64,000 nucleotides of DNA from contig NC_072814.1 of assembly GCF_003013715.1 (NCBI RefSeq), positions 930,001-994,000 of the forward strand. Reading direction: 5' to 3'. The notes beneath the pieces were generated by a model. That model ran no database searches. It was not told the DNA's origin and was given only the letters and a program-made list of their open reading frames with translations. Positions 31,429-44,032 of the stretch are shown one piece after another; position 1 is the first letter of the stretch, and every line of letters begins with the position of its first letter. The position numbers and the translations under genes are program-made. The stretch is from Candidozyma auris. Lineage: Eukaryota; Ascomycota; Pichiomycetes; Serinales; Metschnikowiaceae.

Positions 31429-31807
31429 TGCGGCTACTTCCTTTGTGCCTGGCTTATTGATAGTCTATGATCAATGCGCGGCACCAGCTGTACAGTTGCA
31501 AATTGAGCCTGTCCCGGGCACAAGTGCTTGATTGGCCAAACAACACTTGCAGAGAATGCCCTCCATGTACTTAAGTGGATGTTTTTGTCGTGTGACCTAA
31601 ACGTTCTTTTTTTTTTTGGCCTTTGACCGTCCCTCTGTCTCCTACCCACATCGACCGAGCCCACCTAATTAATTGCCAGGCTCATTCTCTCGCATGGCCG
31701 CCTGCGCACTCCTGTATCGCCATTGACTCTCATATACTTCTCATTCCCGTGCTCTCCTTCTTCCTCCCAACCCGCCTGTTTGCCTGTTTCCTTAGTGCCG
31801 TCTTCTT

Positions 31808-34339
31808 ATGAAGTTTGGCAAGAACCTAGCGTGCCTATCGATTCCAGAATGGAAGGTGTACAACATCGACTACAATGACTTAAAGAAGACCATTCGCCGC
31901 ATCACAGAACTGGACCAACCGCAACCGTCGCTACGGCTCCTCCATCAGAAGTTTGTGGAGAACTTTGACTATGTGAATTTGTTTCTAGTGACCAAGACGG
32001 GTGAGCTTCACAGAAAGCTCAATATGTACAAGACAGACTTTGAGTTGGTGCTCCAGTCGTCAGACGACGATCCAGCGTCGAAGTACCATAAGCTAGTGCC
32101 CTTCCACTACCATGTGATCAACGACATCTTTGCCACGGTGAAGAAACTCACAAAGTATATTATGCTTCAGAAAATAGCTCTAAAGAAGATTTTCAAGAAA
32201 CTCGCCAAACACTACCCGGACTCGGCCAAGTCGAGGCACTTCATCGCCGTGCTTTCCCACTATCTTCACTCCAACCCCCAGTCGTTTATTAACTTTGACC
32301 TTTCGCCACTCACGTCTCAAATCACTACTCTTTTGGAGGAGATTGAGCGGGAAACAAAGAATTTGCATCTTTCCTTGCACCGCAAGTTTCTTTACGCCTC
32401 ACCCCGCGGCGGGAAAACAGCTTCCCATGGCACCACCGACTCGCACGCTTCTCAGGTCTCTGACGAGTCCTCTGTGTACGAAAACGTCCAGGTCGACTAT
32501 AACGTTGATCAGCTAGCGAAGTTTGATCTCGTTAGTTTGCTCAAGAAGAACTTTGCATTGCACTCATTGCTACCGAAGGATAAGACGTCCAAAAGCGACT
32601 TGGCCCTCAGCATAGATGTGTTTTTGAACTTGCAAAAATTCAAGGGCTCCAGTAAAGTCTCTGTCATCTACTTGACTAAGAGCTCTGACGATGCTGACCC
32701 ATCCTACATCATTTCGCATGAACACCAACCTTCTTCGATCCTTATTGCTCACACCGGTGGCTTGAGAAAGTATTCCTATTGCTGTCTTCCAAATCATGTT
32801 GTTGATGGCCTTCTACAGTATATGCTTGCTGACAACGAACAGGCTCAAATCAAGGCTGAAAATCTCTTGACTGAGTATCTTGTCTCTCACGAAGTGACCT
32901 CGATGACAAAACTAACCATCAATGCCGTTGTATGTGACAACCTTAGTCCTTCTTTGAAGATGGTGAGTGATCGGACGAGGTACTTCTTGCATAAGAATGC
33001 TAGCCAGCAGCATGACATGTCGCAACATGAGTTCGAGTCAGTGACCTCCCTGTTGACTAACGAAAGCAACGCAGCGCCGGACGTTACAAACGCACCTTCA
33101 ACTGTCGATACTAGAGACTACGAAGATAGCTTCTACATGCTCCATGATGAAAACATATTCACAAGTCGAGAAGTAGCTCCACGCATCCTGCTTGATGTTA
33201 CCGACATGGATCCGTTTCCTTTCGACAAGTTAAGCATTCATAGCAACGGGACAAATTTGTACGATTTTATCGAGTCACTCTCCACAAACATCACAGGGAA
33301 CCAGCTTTCTGTCAAGTACAGGCCAATCAGCCTCAAAAAATTACCAGTGAAGATACAAAACTTTCTTCGAAACTCCCTTGTACACCCCTTCAAAAATTTT
33401 CGCATGTATGACTATATGAGATCGTGTTACTACAATCACATCCCATTGGAGCCAAACAATCACTATCTGAGAATCCTCAACATAAATTTGTTTAAGAATT
33501 ACGAGGACATTGAGTACGTCAACAATCAAAACAACTATGATGAGAGCCTCATCCAAGATAAGTCTAGAGTCATTCTCAGCAGACAAAAGTCTTATACTTC
33601 CTTGCAGCATATGTATGGGCCTGATCCCACCAGCGTTCTGCCCAAGACTAAGGACGTAGATGATGGAAACATGCACAGTGTACAGCCGTCTCACTCATTC
33701 GATGCTGAATACGTGCAGAGAATGCAAGACTTATCCGCCCTTGATAACATTGGCGACGACGACGACGAGAACTACTACTGGTATCTTCAGAACAGTGGCG
33801 ATGTTGATGACTCTTTTCTCAATAATGTAATTTTATCCGTTATCCGCTCAAGGTTGCGACTTCTTAAGTCGTTTCGTGTTCTTAGAAGGTTTTCGTACTC
33901 GTCAAAGGAAAAGAGTCTCTTGGATAATGAACACGGCAATGTCTCAAGATACGATTCTCTTGATGAAGAAGCGCTGTTTTTCAACGAGGAAAACGACTAC
34001 CAGGCAAGATTTGTGTACGACTACGACACCACCTTATCATTCATTTACTTCACCTTGTGCTTTACATCTTTATTCATTTCTGGCATTAATTTTGGCATTA
34101 TATTCGGCATCCTCAGACTCCAGCAAGAGGACTTACAGTTAAGCGACGCCAACAATGCATTTGTGTTTATTATGCTAGTATTTGGGTTCCTTTTTGCCCT
34201 TATATTCAGCATGATTAGTATTAATCTTAATCTTCAAAGAATCCGGCATTCACCAGCGACCCATTCGGGAATTATCTGGGCAGGGTTTTTGGTTGTCACT
34301 GCATCGATCATGTGGACCATTGTGATGATGTTCACCTAG
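31808..34339 (+). CDS. VTC5: Vtc5-like SPX-domain subunit of the polyphosphate polymerase complex
   Basis: 843 residues (yeast Vtc5 869). The N-terminal SPX domain begins MKFGKNLACLSIPEWKVYNI, continues with YNDLKKTIRRI, and has a Lys cluster near 120-135 (KIALKKIFKKLAKHY) like the inositol pyrophosphate-binding surface. A long middle region follows. The C-terminus has three membrane helices after YDYDTTLSFIYFTL, the VTC/DUF202-type module. The Arg/Lys tunnel motifs of the catalytic Vtc4 were not seen, so it is probably the regulatory subunit that stimulates polyphosphate synthesis at the vacuole. PPX1, which degrades polyphosphate, is 16 kb away. Confidence 0.85.
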   Translation: MKFGKNLACLSIPEWKVYNIDYNDLKKTIRRITELDQPQPSLRLLHQKFVENFDYVNLFLVTKTGELHRKLNMYKTDFELVLQSSDDDPASKYHKLVPFHYHVINDIFATVKKLTKYIMLQKIALKKIFKKLAKHYPDSAKSRHFIAVLSHYLHSNPQSFINFDLSPLTSQITTLLEEIERETKNLHLSLHRKFLYASPRGGKTASHGTTDSHASQVSDESSVYENVQVDYNVDQLAKFDLVSLLKKNFALHSLLPKDKTSKSDLALSIDVFLNLQKFKGSSKVSVIYLTKSSDDADPSYIISHEHQPSSILIAHTGGLRKYSYCCLPNHVVDGLLQYMLADNEQAQIKAENLLTEYLVSHEVTSMTKLTINAVVCDNLSPSLKMVSDRTRYFLHKNASQQHDMSQHEFESVTSLLTNESNAAPDVTNAPSTVDTRDYEDSFYMLHDENIFTSREVAPRILLDVTDMDPFPFDKLSIHSNGTNLYDFIESLSTNITGNQLSVKYRPISLKKLPVKIQNFLRNSLVHPFKNFRMYDYMRSCYYNHIPLEPNNHYLRILNINLFKNYEDIEYVNNQNNYDESLIQDKSRVILSRQKSYTSLQHMYGPDPTSVLPKTKDVDDGNMHSVQPSHSFDAEYVQRMQDLSALDNIGDDDDENYYWYLQNSGDVDDSFLNNVILSVIRSRLRLLKSFRVLRRFSYSSKEKSLLDNEHGNVSRYDSLDEEALFFNEENDYQARFVYDYDTTLSFIYFTLCFTSLFISGINFGIIFGILRLQQEDLQLSDANNAFVFIMLVFGFLFALIFSMISINLNLQRIRHSPATHSGIIWAGFLVVTASIMWTIVMMFT

Positions 34340-34378
34340 CTAGATGCTTCAATATACACATAGTAGTCATTCGTTAGT

Positions 34379-35140
34379 CTATGCTAGTGCACGGCATACT
34401 TGTGTCACCAACGTAGTTGCCGAAGCGTCGTCTAAGATATTGTCCCCCACAAGACGGATCCTGCCGTTCTTGGATATGCAGATTAAATCACTGGTGAATG
34501 TCTTTGTTTCCAAGTTTTGGAACTTGACGCGAGTGGCCTTGCTCAACCACAGTACTAACTCTTGCATCGGTTTCTCAGACCCCTTCAATAACCTGCTGGA
34601 GTCCTTTTTTGGAACGTTAATCAAGATCTCCTTTAAGGAGTCTTTTTGTAACTTCACTTTTGGTGTAAAAGTGATATCGATATTCCCCATAATCCCCAGA
34701 TCCACACGAAGCACAGGAGCCATCGAGTCCACCAACGCCCCAATTCCTTCACTGTTCACGGGCTGCGGACGAAGCAGAACGGGCTTGTCAAAATCCACGG
34801 CCTCGAGCAAATTCACCAAAAACTCCGGCGCCCCTGACTTCAACAAGGCTAACACATTCTTGTTGATCTCAATAAAACAAGCCATCTGCGAGGCCAGACC
34901 GTGTTTTATATAAACATAGCTCACTGTAAGATCACCTTCGTTTATAAGGTCGGCATTGACGTCGATTTCGACGTCTTCCACGCTTTCGTACTTAGAAACA
35001 GTGTCTGTAGTTGTAGATATATACTTGTTGTATACATAGTTTGCGGTGTAGTCTTCAATTGTGGCAAGATGAGATTTTGTGAATGTGGGCACAGAATCTG
35101 CCTTGTAGACATGGAAATTTTGATCTAGGAGAAACCTCAT
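34379..35140 (-). CDS. Candidate Iml3/CENP-L-like kinetochore protein
   Basis: 253 residues from ATG 35140; convergent with VTC5, 39 bp between stops. The C-terminal third has a pattern like yeast Iml3 (245 aa, the CENP-L orthologue). A strand ending in ILINVPKKD leads to a Gly-containing loop, a helix ending in an Ala-Thr-Arg, then a TSDLICISKNGRIRL strand pair and a final helix. In Iml3 the same order is IEIPRES, a loop, then a TSVILAGHTKIMR segment. CENP-L/Iml3 pairs with CENP-N/Chl4 in the inner kinetochore. The similarity is weak and found by eye, so no symbol is assigned. It is a real gene by length and clean start. Confidence 0.5.
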   Translation of the reverse strand: MRFLLDQNFHVYKADSVPTFTKSHLATIEDYTANYVYNKYISTTTDTVSKYESVEDVEIDVNADLINEGDLTVSYVYIKHGLASQMACFIEINKNVLALLKSGAPEFLVNLLEAVDFDKPVLLRPQPVNSEGIGALVDSMAPVLRVDLGIMGNIDITFTPKVKLQKDSLKEILINVPKKDSSRLLKGSEKPMQELVLWLSKATRVKFQNLETKTFTSDLICISKNGRIRLVGDNILDDASATTLVTQVCRALA

Positions 35141-35405
35141 GTAAAGAAAATTGAGGAGGGGTTTGGAAATGAACCGGACCTTTCGGTTGATTTATACTGT
35201 TTGGTGATGCTGCTTCATGCATATGGTGTTATGAGACAGGAACAAAACACCCCAGGCAAACAAGCACAAAATGGGAAGATTCGTACCGATTGCGAGATTT
35301 ACAGTTACATGAGTTAAAATCATACATTTTTTTAGTAATGTCTTTCATTTACTATCGTAAGGCCAGTTGCAAGCGGCGTCGAGCCAATCACAACTTCATG
35401 GATAG

Positions 35406-36425
<1,020 letters not shown>

Positions 36426-36478
36426 TTACTATGGGAAAGGAGGAGAGAAGGGAATTTTCCACTGGGAAATTTATGCAC

Positions 36479-36485
36479 TTATATA
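36479..36485 (-). promoter_or_regulatory. TATA box of TDH3
   Basis: TATATAA on the minus strand, about 75 bp before the TDH3 ATG. Confidence 0.65.
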
Positions 36486-38076
36486 TCCCGCACCGCCGGG
36501 GCAATCTGCTCCATGAGTTGGCAGGGAGGGTGCACCGGCCTGCACAATGCAAGGCGCCAGTGAAGCTGGCCAAACTACTGGACAGGATGGACGGGTGTCG
36601 GTGCCAACTAGGGCTAGAGGCGGACGATTCGGGCGTTGGATGACTTAAGCAATTGAGGCCAATGGATTGGGCTTCAGCCGTTCAGTGAGAGGCTCTTAGA
36701 GCTGCTGTGGTATCTCTGGAAAATGAAAAATTGCCGGACAGATGGGAACCCGGCCGATCACGGGAAGCGAGCGAGAGCGACAAAGCGAGGGACAGAAAAT
36801 GATGGAAGGTGCCCTGTGCGAGCAAAGCGTGGGCCAAAGTGGTTGCGCGAATCTATGGTGGTTGTGCAGAAACGGTGGGCACTGAGCACTGGGGCAGTGA
36901 AAGCGCTTGCTAGGGGCAATATTAGGAGACAATTGCAATTGCTATAGTAAAAGGCCGATGTGCGTCGGCTAGTTCGGAAAGTAGAACTCAGTTGTATTGC
37001 AAAAAAAAAAAAATCGAAGCGAGGCAATTGTGAAGTTATGCGTGGGGTGTCTCTTGACTGCTTCTGAGCGCTGGGGGAAGGCTTTGGCAATGTGCGAAGG
37101 TGCTAATGCCGAGAGACCCAGGCAAAGGAGTCAATTGCAATTAAAAAGGATTTGCGGGTGATCAATATCATGCAATTGCATTCAAAATGTTTAAAGCATC
37201 GCTTTTCAGGGTTCGTTGGTGCCTGGGCACACTTATAGCGGTGGATACAGTTCCAGTTTGCAGTAAGACTGTGGCAATGCCTTGATTAACTCAGCGGGTT
37301 CCACGGCATGAAAAATAAACCGAGGCTGGCAAATGGGTGAGTTTGTTCATTGACTATGGGAATGTCAAGTTCTTTCCCTTACAACATTATCAGAAGAGTG
37401 CGTTTTTTTGAAGACAGTGCATTTATGGAGGCACTTGCCTCAGCTACCGAGGATCCATACAGGCTACAGAACTGTTGCTTTATGCAGTTAAAGAGCTTTA
37501 CTGGCCCTTTAGTCGCCTTCGCTGCATAAACTTTCAATCAGCATAAAGCTCAATACTACTACGCTAATGGATTTTGCAACCATTAGTACATGACGAAACG
37601 CACTTCTCTTATCCGGACTAATACCCCCGGTGGTCTTCGACCATTGCTCTAGAATAAGGATGTGGTTGTCATGGTGCAAACGTACAGACAAGGCGTATCA
37701 CATTGGTCATTTTTTTGTAAAGAATTGCGCTACATCCGGTTTGCTCGTTTCGACAAATCGAAAAAATTAAGGGCCCTCTCACATCTCATTATCGTCCATC
37801 TACAATACGAAAGTGACCGGTTCCACCAAGTGCAAATTGTGTCTTCTGCCTATCTCTGACTGCTAATGGAGGTACCGAGTGCACTGAAAATGCGTACAAG
37901 AGGCCTTCCGCGACTCATGATGTTGTGTTTTATGGTGTTCGTTCATGTCGTCATTGAAGAATCAGGCACTAAGCACAATCATCATACTGATAAAACTTGA
38001 CTATGTGGTTAATGATCTGGTTTGTGACGAGCATCCAATGGGGCGTGCTTGCACTGGCGCAGGTTGGAAACGTTTT

Positions 38077-38086
38077 GGCTGCAAAT
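38077..38086 (+). promoter_or_regulatory. GGCTGCAAAT element with nearby GGGGACC
   Basis: TTTTGGCTGCAAATGTGAGGG is followed by GACC; it parallels the composite at 29321. It lies 851 bp upstream of PMT2. Confidence 0.4.
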
Positions 38087-38450
38087 GTGAGGGGACCTCA
38101 AAAGTTTGGGATTGCTCTGGTTAGGCATTTTGCTCAATTAAAAAAGATGTCCTTGCTTTTTCGGTTTTCACATTCCAGGAGCTTTCCAACTTAAGCCAAA
38201 AAGTATTTGGGGGGGCTGGGGGTGGGGGGAAATCCAGGTCCGAGTACGTCCTCCTCCTGTAATTTGGTACAAATCCCCACCCGTACACCAGTTTACCCTG
38301 GAAGAAACTGCTCGTGGTCAATTCCCAGCCAACTTCATCAAATTTCATTTTGAAAGGTGCGCTTGACTTCTCGGCACCCTCTTGAACCAGAACCTGCTTT
38401 TTCTCTATCACCTATGCTGTTGCATGCCTCGTGGAGGGCTTCAAGCGAGA

Positions 38451-38460
38451 TTTTGCAGCC
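38451..38460 (-). promoter_or_regulatory. GGCTGCAAAA element upstream of PMT2
   Basis: 477 bp before the PMT2 ATG; shares GCAGCCATTAC with the site at 19707. Confidence 0.35.
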
Positions 38461-38936
38461 ATTACTCAAATGCGGTTTCCCGTCCTCAGTGGAGCTGGTT
38501 TAAAAAAAGAAAAACCGACTTTTTAATTCTGTTGGAACTCAAAAAAGGTTTGTACAGTAACCCTCTTGAAATGACCTCTCTCTCTCCCCAAATCCCCTTT
38601 CTGCTTCAATTCGTTGCTTGCATGCCTTCTCCTCTGAACAGCTGCACCAAAAAGCCGATCATCGTAATTTCGCACCCATCTACTCTCCCACCTTCCTCGT
38701 GCCAACGACCCCCGGGTACCAGGATTTCTAATTTGGGCCAGAATCCTAAAACGTCTCTAATAATTCTCTCTACTTGTTTCCACTAACTTTCAAAATTACT
38801 CCTCCTTAGCCTCCCAATCTGTCACTTTTCTGTCTCTCCATCTCCCACGCCCTGCATCTGATGCTACGCTCCGCGTGTTTTAACACGTAGTATTTTTCCA
38901 ACTACAACTTTCTCCAACCATTACCGCTTCTTCAAG

Positions 38937-41204
38937 ATGCCACCTTCGGGAGTCAATGTGGATACAAATTCCTCAGTGCGCTCGAGAAAAACCCGTCTGG
39001 CTGCTCTGGGGTCTTCATTGAAAAACGAGGCGTCTGCTGAAGACTACGCCGAGTCGAAGTATGAGGAGTCCACCACCAACGCTCTACTCAAGTTGGAGAG
39101 CTGGTTGGCCCCCCTTGTTTTCACTGTGGCTTCGTTTCTCTTGAGGGCATACAGAATCTCTGTCAACAACCACGTTGTGTGGGATGAGGCCCATTTTGGC
39201 AAGTTCGGCTCCTACTACTTGAGACACGAATTCTACCACGACGTCCACCCTCCTTTAGGTAAGATGCTCGTGGGTCTTTCTGGTTACCTTGCCGGCTACA
39301 ATGGCTCCTGGGACTTCCCTTCCGGCGAGGCGTACCCTGAGTACATTGACTACACCAAAATGAGACTCTTCCAGGTGTTGTTCTCGGGCTTGTGTGCGCC
39401 AGTGGCCTACTTCACATGTAAAGAGATTGGCTTTTCGCTTCTTTCCACTTGGCTTTTCACCACCATGGTCACCTTCGAGCTATCCTACGTGACCCTTGGC
39501 AAGTTCATCTTGCTTGACTCTCCGCTTTTGTTCTTCACCACCGCCACCGTGTTGGCCTTTTCCCGCTTCAACAACTTCAATACCCCCAACAAAGAGTTCT
39601 CCCGTAAATGGTGGAAGTGGCTCTTGATAACTGGTGTGTGCATTGGCTGCACCATGTCCACCAAGATGGTAGGTTTGTTCGTCACCACCCTTGTAGGTAT
39701 CTACACTGTGGTTGACTTGTGGAACAAGCTCGGTGACAAGTCCATTTCTTGGAAGAAATATCTCTTTCACTGGGCTGCTAGAATTGTGGCATTGATCATT
39801 GTGCCCTTCTGTGTCTTCTTGGTGTCTTTCAAGATACACTTCGACCTCTTGTACAAGTCCGGTACCGGTGATGCCAACATGTCTTCCCTATTCCAGGCCA
39901 ACTTGGAAAATAGCGATGTTGGTGGCGGTCCAAGAGACGTTACCATTGGCCACTCCTACGTCACGCTCAAAAATCAAGGTTTGACGGGTGGCTTGTTGCA
40001 CTCGCACGTTCAAACCTTCCCTGAGGGCTCCAAGCAACAGCAGGTGACCACGTACTCACACAAGGACTCTAATAACAACTGGATATTCCAAAGAGCCCGT
40101 GGTCTCCCTTACTATGAGCCAGAAACTAACAAGGAACCTGAGTACGTTCTTGACGGTATGACTGTCAGACTTATGCACCCAATGACAGGAAGAAACTTGC
40201 ACACCCACGAAATCGCTGCTCCTCTTTCCAAGTCCGAATGGGAAGTTGCCGCTTACGGCAACTTGACCATTGGTGACCTCAAGGATAACTGGATTGTGGA
40301 GATCATGGAGTCTCACGGTAAAGAGGACTCTTTAAAATTGCACCCATTGACCACATCCTTCAGATTGAAGAGCGCTGCTTTGGGCTGCTACTTGGGTGTT
40401 CCTGGTAACTCATTGCCTCAGTGGGGTTTCAGACAAGGTGAGGTAGTCTGTTTCAAGAACCCATTCCGTAAGGATAAGAGAACGTGGTGGAATATCGAGA
40501 ATAACAGAAACGAGATCTTGCCAGATGCCCCTGAGGACTTTAAATTGCCAAGGACCAACTTTTTCAAGGACTTCATTCAGCTCAATTTGGCCATGATGGC
40601 CACTAACAACGCCTTGGTGCCGGACGATGACAAGCAGGACGACTTGGCGTCTAAGTTCTGGCAGTGGCCAACTTTGCACTCTGGTATCAGAATGTGCTCC
40701 TGGGCAAGCGACAAAGTCAAGTACTTCTTGATTGGCTCTCCCGCAACCACCTGGCCCTCGACTTTCGGTGTCGTCTTGTTCTGCTTCATCACTTTATACC
40801 ACTTGATCAGGTGGCAGAGACAAATAAACGATTTTGCCGACCCACATAAGCTCAAAACATTTTTGATGGGCGGTATCTATCCTATGTTTGGTTGGGGCTT
40901 ACACTTCATGCCGTTCGTTATTATGGGCAGAGTCACCTACGTTCACCACTACTTGCCCGCATTGTACTTTGCTATGTTGGTGTTTGTCTACGAGGTCGAT
41001 GCCTTCACCGCTCCTTTGAAGCGCTCCACCACGCCAGCTAAACGTGCTGCTTACTTTGCTGTCTACGCTGTTTTGCATGTTGCTGTAATCGGAACATTCT
41101 GGTACTTCAGATGGATCGCGTTCGGCATGGAGGGTCCCAAGGAAGACTGGAAACACTTGGACTTGTTGCCTTCGTGGAGAGTTGCGAACGACAACTATGT
41201 CTAA
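38937..41204 (+). CDS. PMT2: Protein O-mannosyltransferase, Pmt2 subfamily
   Basis: A 755-residue ER polytopic mannosyltransferase. The catalytic Asp-Glu is at 83-84 in [16 protein letters not shown], followed by [22 protein letters not shown], which is diagnostic of the Pmt2 rather than Pmt1 or Pmt4 group. MIR repeats lie at about 330-530, and the C-terminal membrane half has [19 protein letters not shown]. Pmt2 proteins usually pair with Pmt1-type partners. Candida also has Pmt6 in this subfamily, so Pmt6 is the alternative; length and the conserved first loop favour Pmt2. It is distinct from the Pmt4 gene at 12370. Confidence 0.9.
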   Translation: MPPSGVNVDTNSSVRSRKTRLAALGSSLKNEASAEDYAESKYEESTTNALLKLESWLAPLVFTVASFLLRAYRISVNNHVVWDEAHFGKFGSYYLRHEFYHDVHPPLGKMLVGLSGYLAGYNGSWDFPSGEAYPEYIDYTKMRLFQVLFSGLCAPVAYFTCKEIGFSLLSTWLFTTMVTFELSYVTLGKFILLDSPLLFFTTATVLAFSRFNNFNTPNKEFSRKWWKWLLITGVCIGCTMSTKMVGLFVTTLVGIYTVVDLWNKLGDKSISWKKYLFHWAARIVALIIVPFCVFLVSFKIHFDLLYKSGTGDANMSSLFQANLENSDVGGGPRDVTIGHSYVTLKNQGLTGGLLHSHVQTFPEGSKQQQVTTYSHKDSNNNWIFQRARGLPYYEPETNKEPEYVLDGMTVRLMHPMTGRNLHTHEIAAPLSKSEWEVAAYGNLTIGDLKDNWIVEIMESHGKEDSLKLHPLTTSFRLKSAALGCYLGVPGNSLPQWGFRQGEVVCFKNPFRKDKRTWWNIENNRNEILPDAPEDFKLPRTNFFKDFIQLNLAMMATNNALVPDDDKQDDLASKFWQWPTLHSGIRMCSWASDKVKYFLIGSPATTWPSTFGVVLFCFITLYHLIRWQRQINDFADPHKLKTFLMGGIYPMFGWGLHFMPFVIMGRVTYVHHYLPALYFAMLVFVYEVDAFTAPLKRSTTPAKRAAYFAVYAVLHVAVIGTFWYFRWIAFGMEGPKEDWKHLDLLPSWRVANDNYV

Positions 41205-41403
41205 TTTGCAACCGCCTTAAGGTTTTTGCTTGCATCCCGTTAATGACAGATGTGATGGTTTTAATACATAAAATAAATCTACGTACCAACAGCTTCCTAG
41301 CAAAATTTGGTGCACTGCACATAATTCCACGTCTCACTGACCATTTATAAGCCGCTTATTGTAAGATTACTCAAGACTACTGCCTATTTCATAGATTTAC
41401 ACA

Positions 41404-42003
41404 ATGATATCAAGAGCCATAAGATTTAGCCTGCTACCGCTGTCCAGGCAAATATTGAGAAGCTGTCCAAGGTATCTGATGGCATTGCATACTAGAGTCC
41501 GATTCTACTCGACAGAATCTGGCAAGACTTTAAAGTCGTCCTCATTTGCTCTACCGAAGGAAGCACAGGGCGAGTTTGACGATTTCAAGAAGACAAAGCT
41601 TGTATCTGGAAAGACTGGTTTGAAGATTGCAATCACGGATCGTGCAAAAGATAAGTTGGCGCAAATCGCCAAGGATGATAATAATCCTGACTCAGCATTA
41701 CGGATCAAAGTTGAAAGTGGTGGATGTCATGGCTTCCAGTATAATCTAGAGCTTACGAACCTCTCTGAAGAACTCAAGAAGGAGAGTGATTTGCTAGTGT
41801 TCGAGAGAGAAGACGCTAAGTCTGCAAAGGTCATCTTTGACGAGTCGTCGCTCGAAATTCTCCAGGATTCGAGGATCGATTTCACAAAAGAACTCATAGG
41901 CACGTCATTCAAAGTCGTTGACTCGCCATACACATCTACATCTTGTGGCTGCGGAGCATCGTTCGATTTTGATTTCGAGAAGCTTCACGCTGCAAAGGGC
42001 TAA
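41404..42003 (+). CDS. ISA2: Mitochondrial iron-sulfur assembly protein Isa2
   Basis: A 199-residue A-type (IscA/HesB) protein for mitochondrial 4Fe-4S cluster assembly. The N-terminus (about 1-36) is rich in Arg, Ser and Leu without acids, a typical matrix presequence, ending near RVRFYS. The Fe/S ligand cysteines are Cys108 in SGGCHGFQY and Cys181/Cys183 in SCGCGASF. GCHGFQYNL, rather than the Isa1 GCSGLSY type, points to Isa2. Several CTG codons in the presequence would be serine in this code, which suits a presequence. Confidence 0.93.
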   Translation: MISRAIRFSLLPLSRQILRSCPRYLMALHTRVRFYSTESGKTLKSSSFALPKEAQGEFDDFKKTKLVSGKTGLKIAITDRAKDKLAQIAKDDNNPDSALRIKVESGGCHGFQYNLELTNLSEELKKESDLLVFEREDAKSAKVIFDESSLEILQDSRIDFTKELIGTSFKVVDSPYTSTSCGCGASFDFDFEKLHAAKG

Positions 42004-42154
42004 AAGGGGCTCTTGTACATATTGCATAGGATCTGGGGAACATAGGATCTAAATTTTAATTATGTATTATTACAGTAGAGTAGCTCGCCCTGTGGAGCCG
42101 TAGAAGAATCTTCGTAATATTTCATCGTTACTTGAGTTATGTGTGTTTCCCTAC

Positions 42155-44032
42155 TTAGGCTGTCAACTGCTTGATACTATCAAGGCTCTTCTGCCCATAA
42201 TACCTCACATCAACGTCTGAATCGTTGATAAGAACATTGACATTTGGAATGATCTCCGTTTCGATCACCTTTGCTGCTTCGCTCGATCCGCTCTTGACCA
42301 AAGTCTCTGCAGCTACCGCATATGATTTGGCAACGTTGAACCGAAGGTTTGGAACAGGGTCCGCGATCAACAGATGGATGAATGGTAATATCTTCTTGAT
42401 AATTACAGATGGTTCAAGAACTGGAATCAACTTGGTGACAGCGAAAAGACAGGTAATTCTTATGATGAAGTTTGAAAAGTTCACTGGCTCGTTATTAGAC
42501 TCTTCTTCATCGATTTTTTCGTCTCTTATACTAAGAATCTGTGACACAATCAGTTCCTCTGCCCATTGAGAGCCAAAAATAGTCGTGAGCTCTTTGAGGT
42601 TGTTCACAGCAGCATCTCTAACTGCAAACACTGGGTCCCATAACCACGATGTGCAAAGGGGCAATAACTCCTTATTGAAAAACTCAACGCCAAGTTGGGT
42701 AGCCAACTTAGGAATGTATTCGATGATTGCCAAACGAACTCTCCACTTAGTGTCCTGGGCCAATTCTGTGATGGCAGGCAATAAATTAGTAGATAACATC
42801 TTGATGCCAATGGTCTCATTCACAACAGACAAGCTGGAGATGATGTTGAGTCTTACATCAGGAAACTCGTCTTTCAACATTGTCAAGAATATTGGCAATA
42901 AGCTGTCTGTCGTAGACTGGTTAGATAAAATAGACGAAAGTCCTGTCACGGTAGAGGCCAAGGATGCTCTCACGTTTTCATGAGGGTCTTGAGACAATTC
43001 GTCAACGACCGGAATGATCTTTGATTCAATGAGTTCGGGATTAGGCAACAATTTGCAGAAGTCTGGCAATTGTTTGGCAATGGCCTTTCTTACTTCACCT
43101 TCATTATCCTTCATCAAGCCAATAAAAGGATCAATAAGGCGCAACAAGTCCGCCTCGGAATCCTTGAAGTTATTGGCAATGTTTGAGAACTTGTCTGCAG
43201 CGGCATAACGGACTCTCCAGCTGTCGTCCTTGATCAACTTTAAGGCACTAACCAAACAGTCAGAATTGTGAGACCTATCCTGAACGAAGTAAAAGTATTC
43301 GAGAATAGCCACCAAAACGTCAATGCTCAATAACTTAACCGAGTCTTGTGCGTCGTTGATTAGATGGTGGAACATCTTGCTTATGATTTCTAAGTCGTTA
43401 TCGTCAACTTTCTTGTTGGAGTTAGGGTGCTCCCTGGTGTACTCTGTAAGCGTATCGATGATACCAGGTAAATGCTTTGCTGCAGATCTGCGGACCATAG
43501 GAGAATCGTCGCTCACCAAGGAATTGTATAGCATCAACAATTCTCTTCTCAACTGTGCATCAACCCTGACAACGACAGATTTGTAGAGGCCACACGAGGC
43601 TACTTTTTTTGAGAACCAGTCACCTTGTGACAACGAGCGAATCAACTCCAAGAAAAGACTGTTGAGCTCATCATCTGTTAATTCGGGGGCAATCTTGTTT
43701 AGCGATTCTACTGCAGTGTCTCTCACGATGGGCTCTTCCATGGCGCCCAAGATGGCCAAGATGTGGATCAAAGGCTCCGCGTTCTGGTGACCGCCGATAA
43801 GCGGAATGAAATCTCCGAGTTTGCCAGCCAAAACAGCAAAGACTTCCTCCTCGTCGTCCTGAGCAACGTCATTTAAGAAGGGAAGCAATTCATGAAGAGT
43901 TCTCTCAGGGCCCAACGCTATAGCAATGGAATCGAGCTTTTGCATTGCCTCCACACGGTTCGACACGTCATCATGCTTCAACTCGTCCATTAGCAACGCC
44001 AATGGGTAAAAATCATCGTTGAATTCCTCCAT
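42155..44032 (-). CDS. TPD3: PP2A scaffold A subunit Tpd3
   Basis: 625 residues (yeast Tpd3 635) made of about fifteen HEAT repeats, several with the classic pattern VRxxAAxxLP or VRxAIAKQLPDF. Early blocks DVSNRVEAMQKLDSIAIALG and RTLHELLPFLNDVAQDDEEE are characteristic of the A subunit, which holds catalytic and regulatory B subunits together. It acts in cytokinesis, septins and the cell cycle. Start ATG 44032 with a short acidic N-terminus. No introns or breaks seen. Confidence 0.97.
   Translation of the reverse strand: MEEFNDDFYPLALLMDELKHDDVSNRVEAMQKLDSIAIALGPERTLHELLPFLNDVAQDDEEEVFAVLAGKLGDFIPLIGGHQNAEPLIHILAILGAMEEPIVRDTAVESLNKIAPELTDDELNSLFLELIRSLSQGDWFSKKVASCGLYKSVVVRVDAQLRRELLMLYNSLVSDDSPMVRRSAAKHLPGIIDTLTEYTREHPNSNKKVDDNDLEIISKMFHHLINDAQDSVKLLSIDVLVAILEYFYFVQDRSHNSDCLVSALKLIKDDSWRVRYAAADKFSNIANNFKDSEADLLRLIDPFIGLMKDNEGEVRKAIAKQLPDFCKLLPNPELIESKIIPVVDELSQDPHENVRASLASTVTGLSSILSNQSTTDSLLPIFLTMLKDEFPDVRLNIISSLSVVNETIGIKMLSTNLLPAITELAQDTKWRVRLAIIEYIPKLATQLGVEFFNKELLPLCTSWLWDPVFAVRDAAVNNLKELTTIFGSQWAEELIVSQILSIRDEKIDEEESNNEPVNFSNFIIRITCLFAVTKLIPVLEPSVIIKKILPFIHLLIADPVPNLRFNVAKSYAVAAETLVKSGSSEAAKVIETEIIPNVNVLINDSDVDVRYYGQKSLDSIKQLTA

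Larger units (their letters stand above)
28896..31807. other. 2.9-kb gene-free region between divergent MET5 and VTC5
   Basis: No convincing gene on either strand; frames are short and lack family features. It contains two Cbf1 sites near MET5, a GGCTGCGAAA at 29325 and a cluster of GTGGGGACC-like motifs (29335, 29430, 29792, 30151). It also contains a 40-codon ATG frame at 31032-31154 and a Pho4-type CACGTGGG at 31421. It is large for such a compact genome. Confidence 0.6.

Noticed and set aside
28896..31807. Decayed retrotransposon or LTR
   Set aside because: No terminal repeats, no TG...CA ends with target duplications, and no gag/pol-like frames were found; repeated motifs are only about 10-24 bp.
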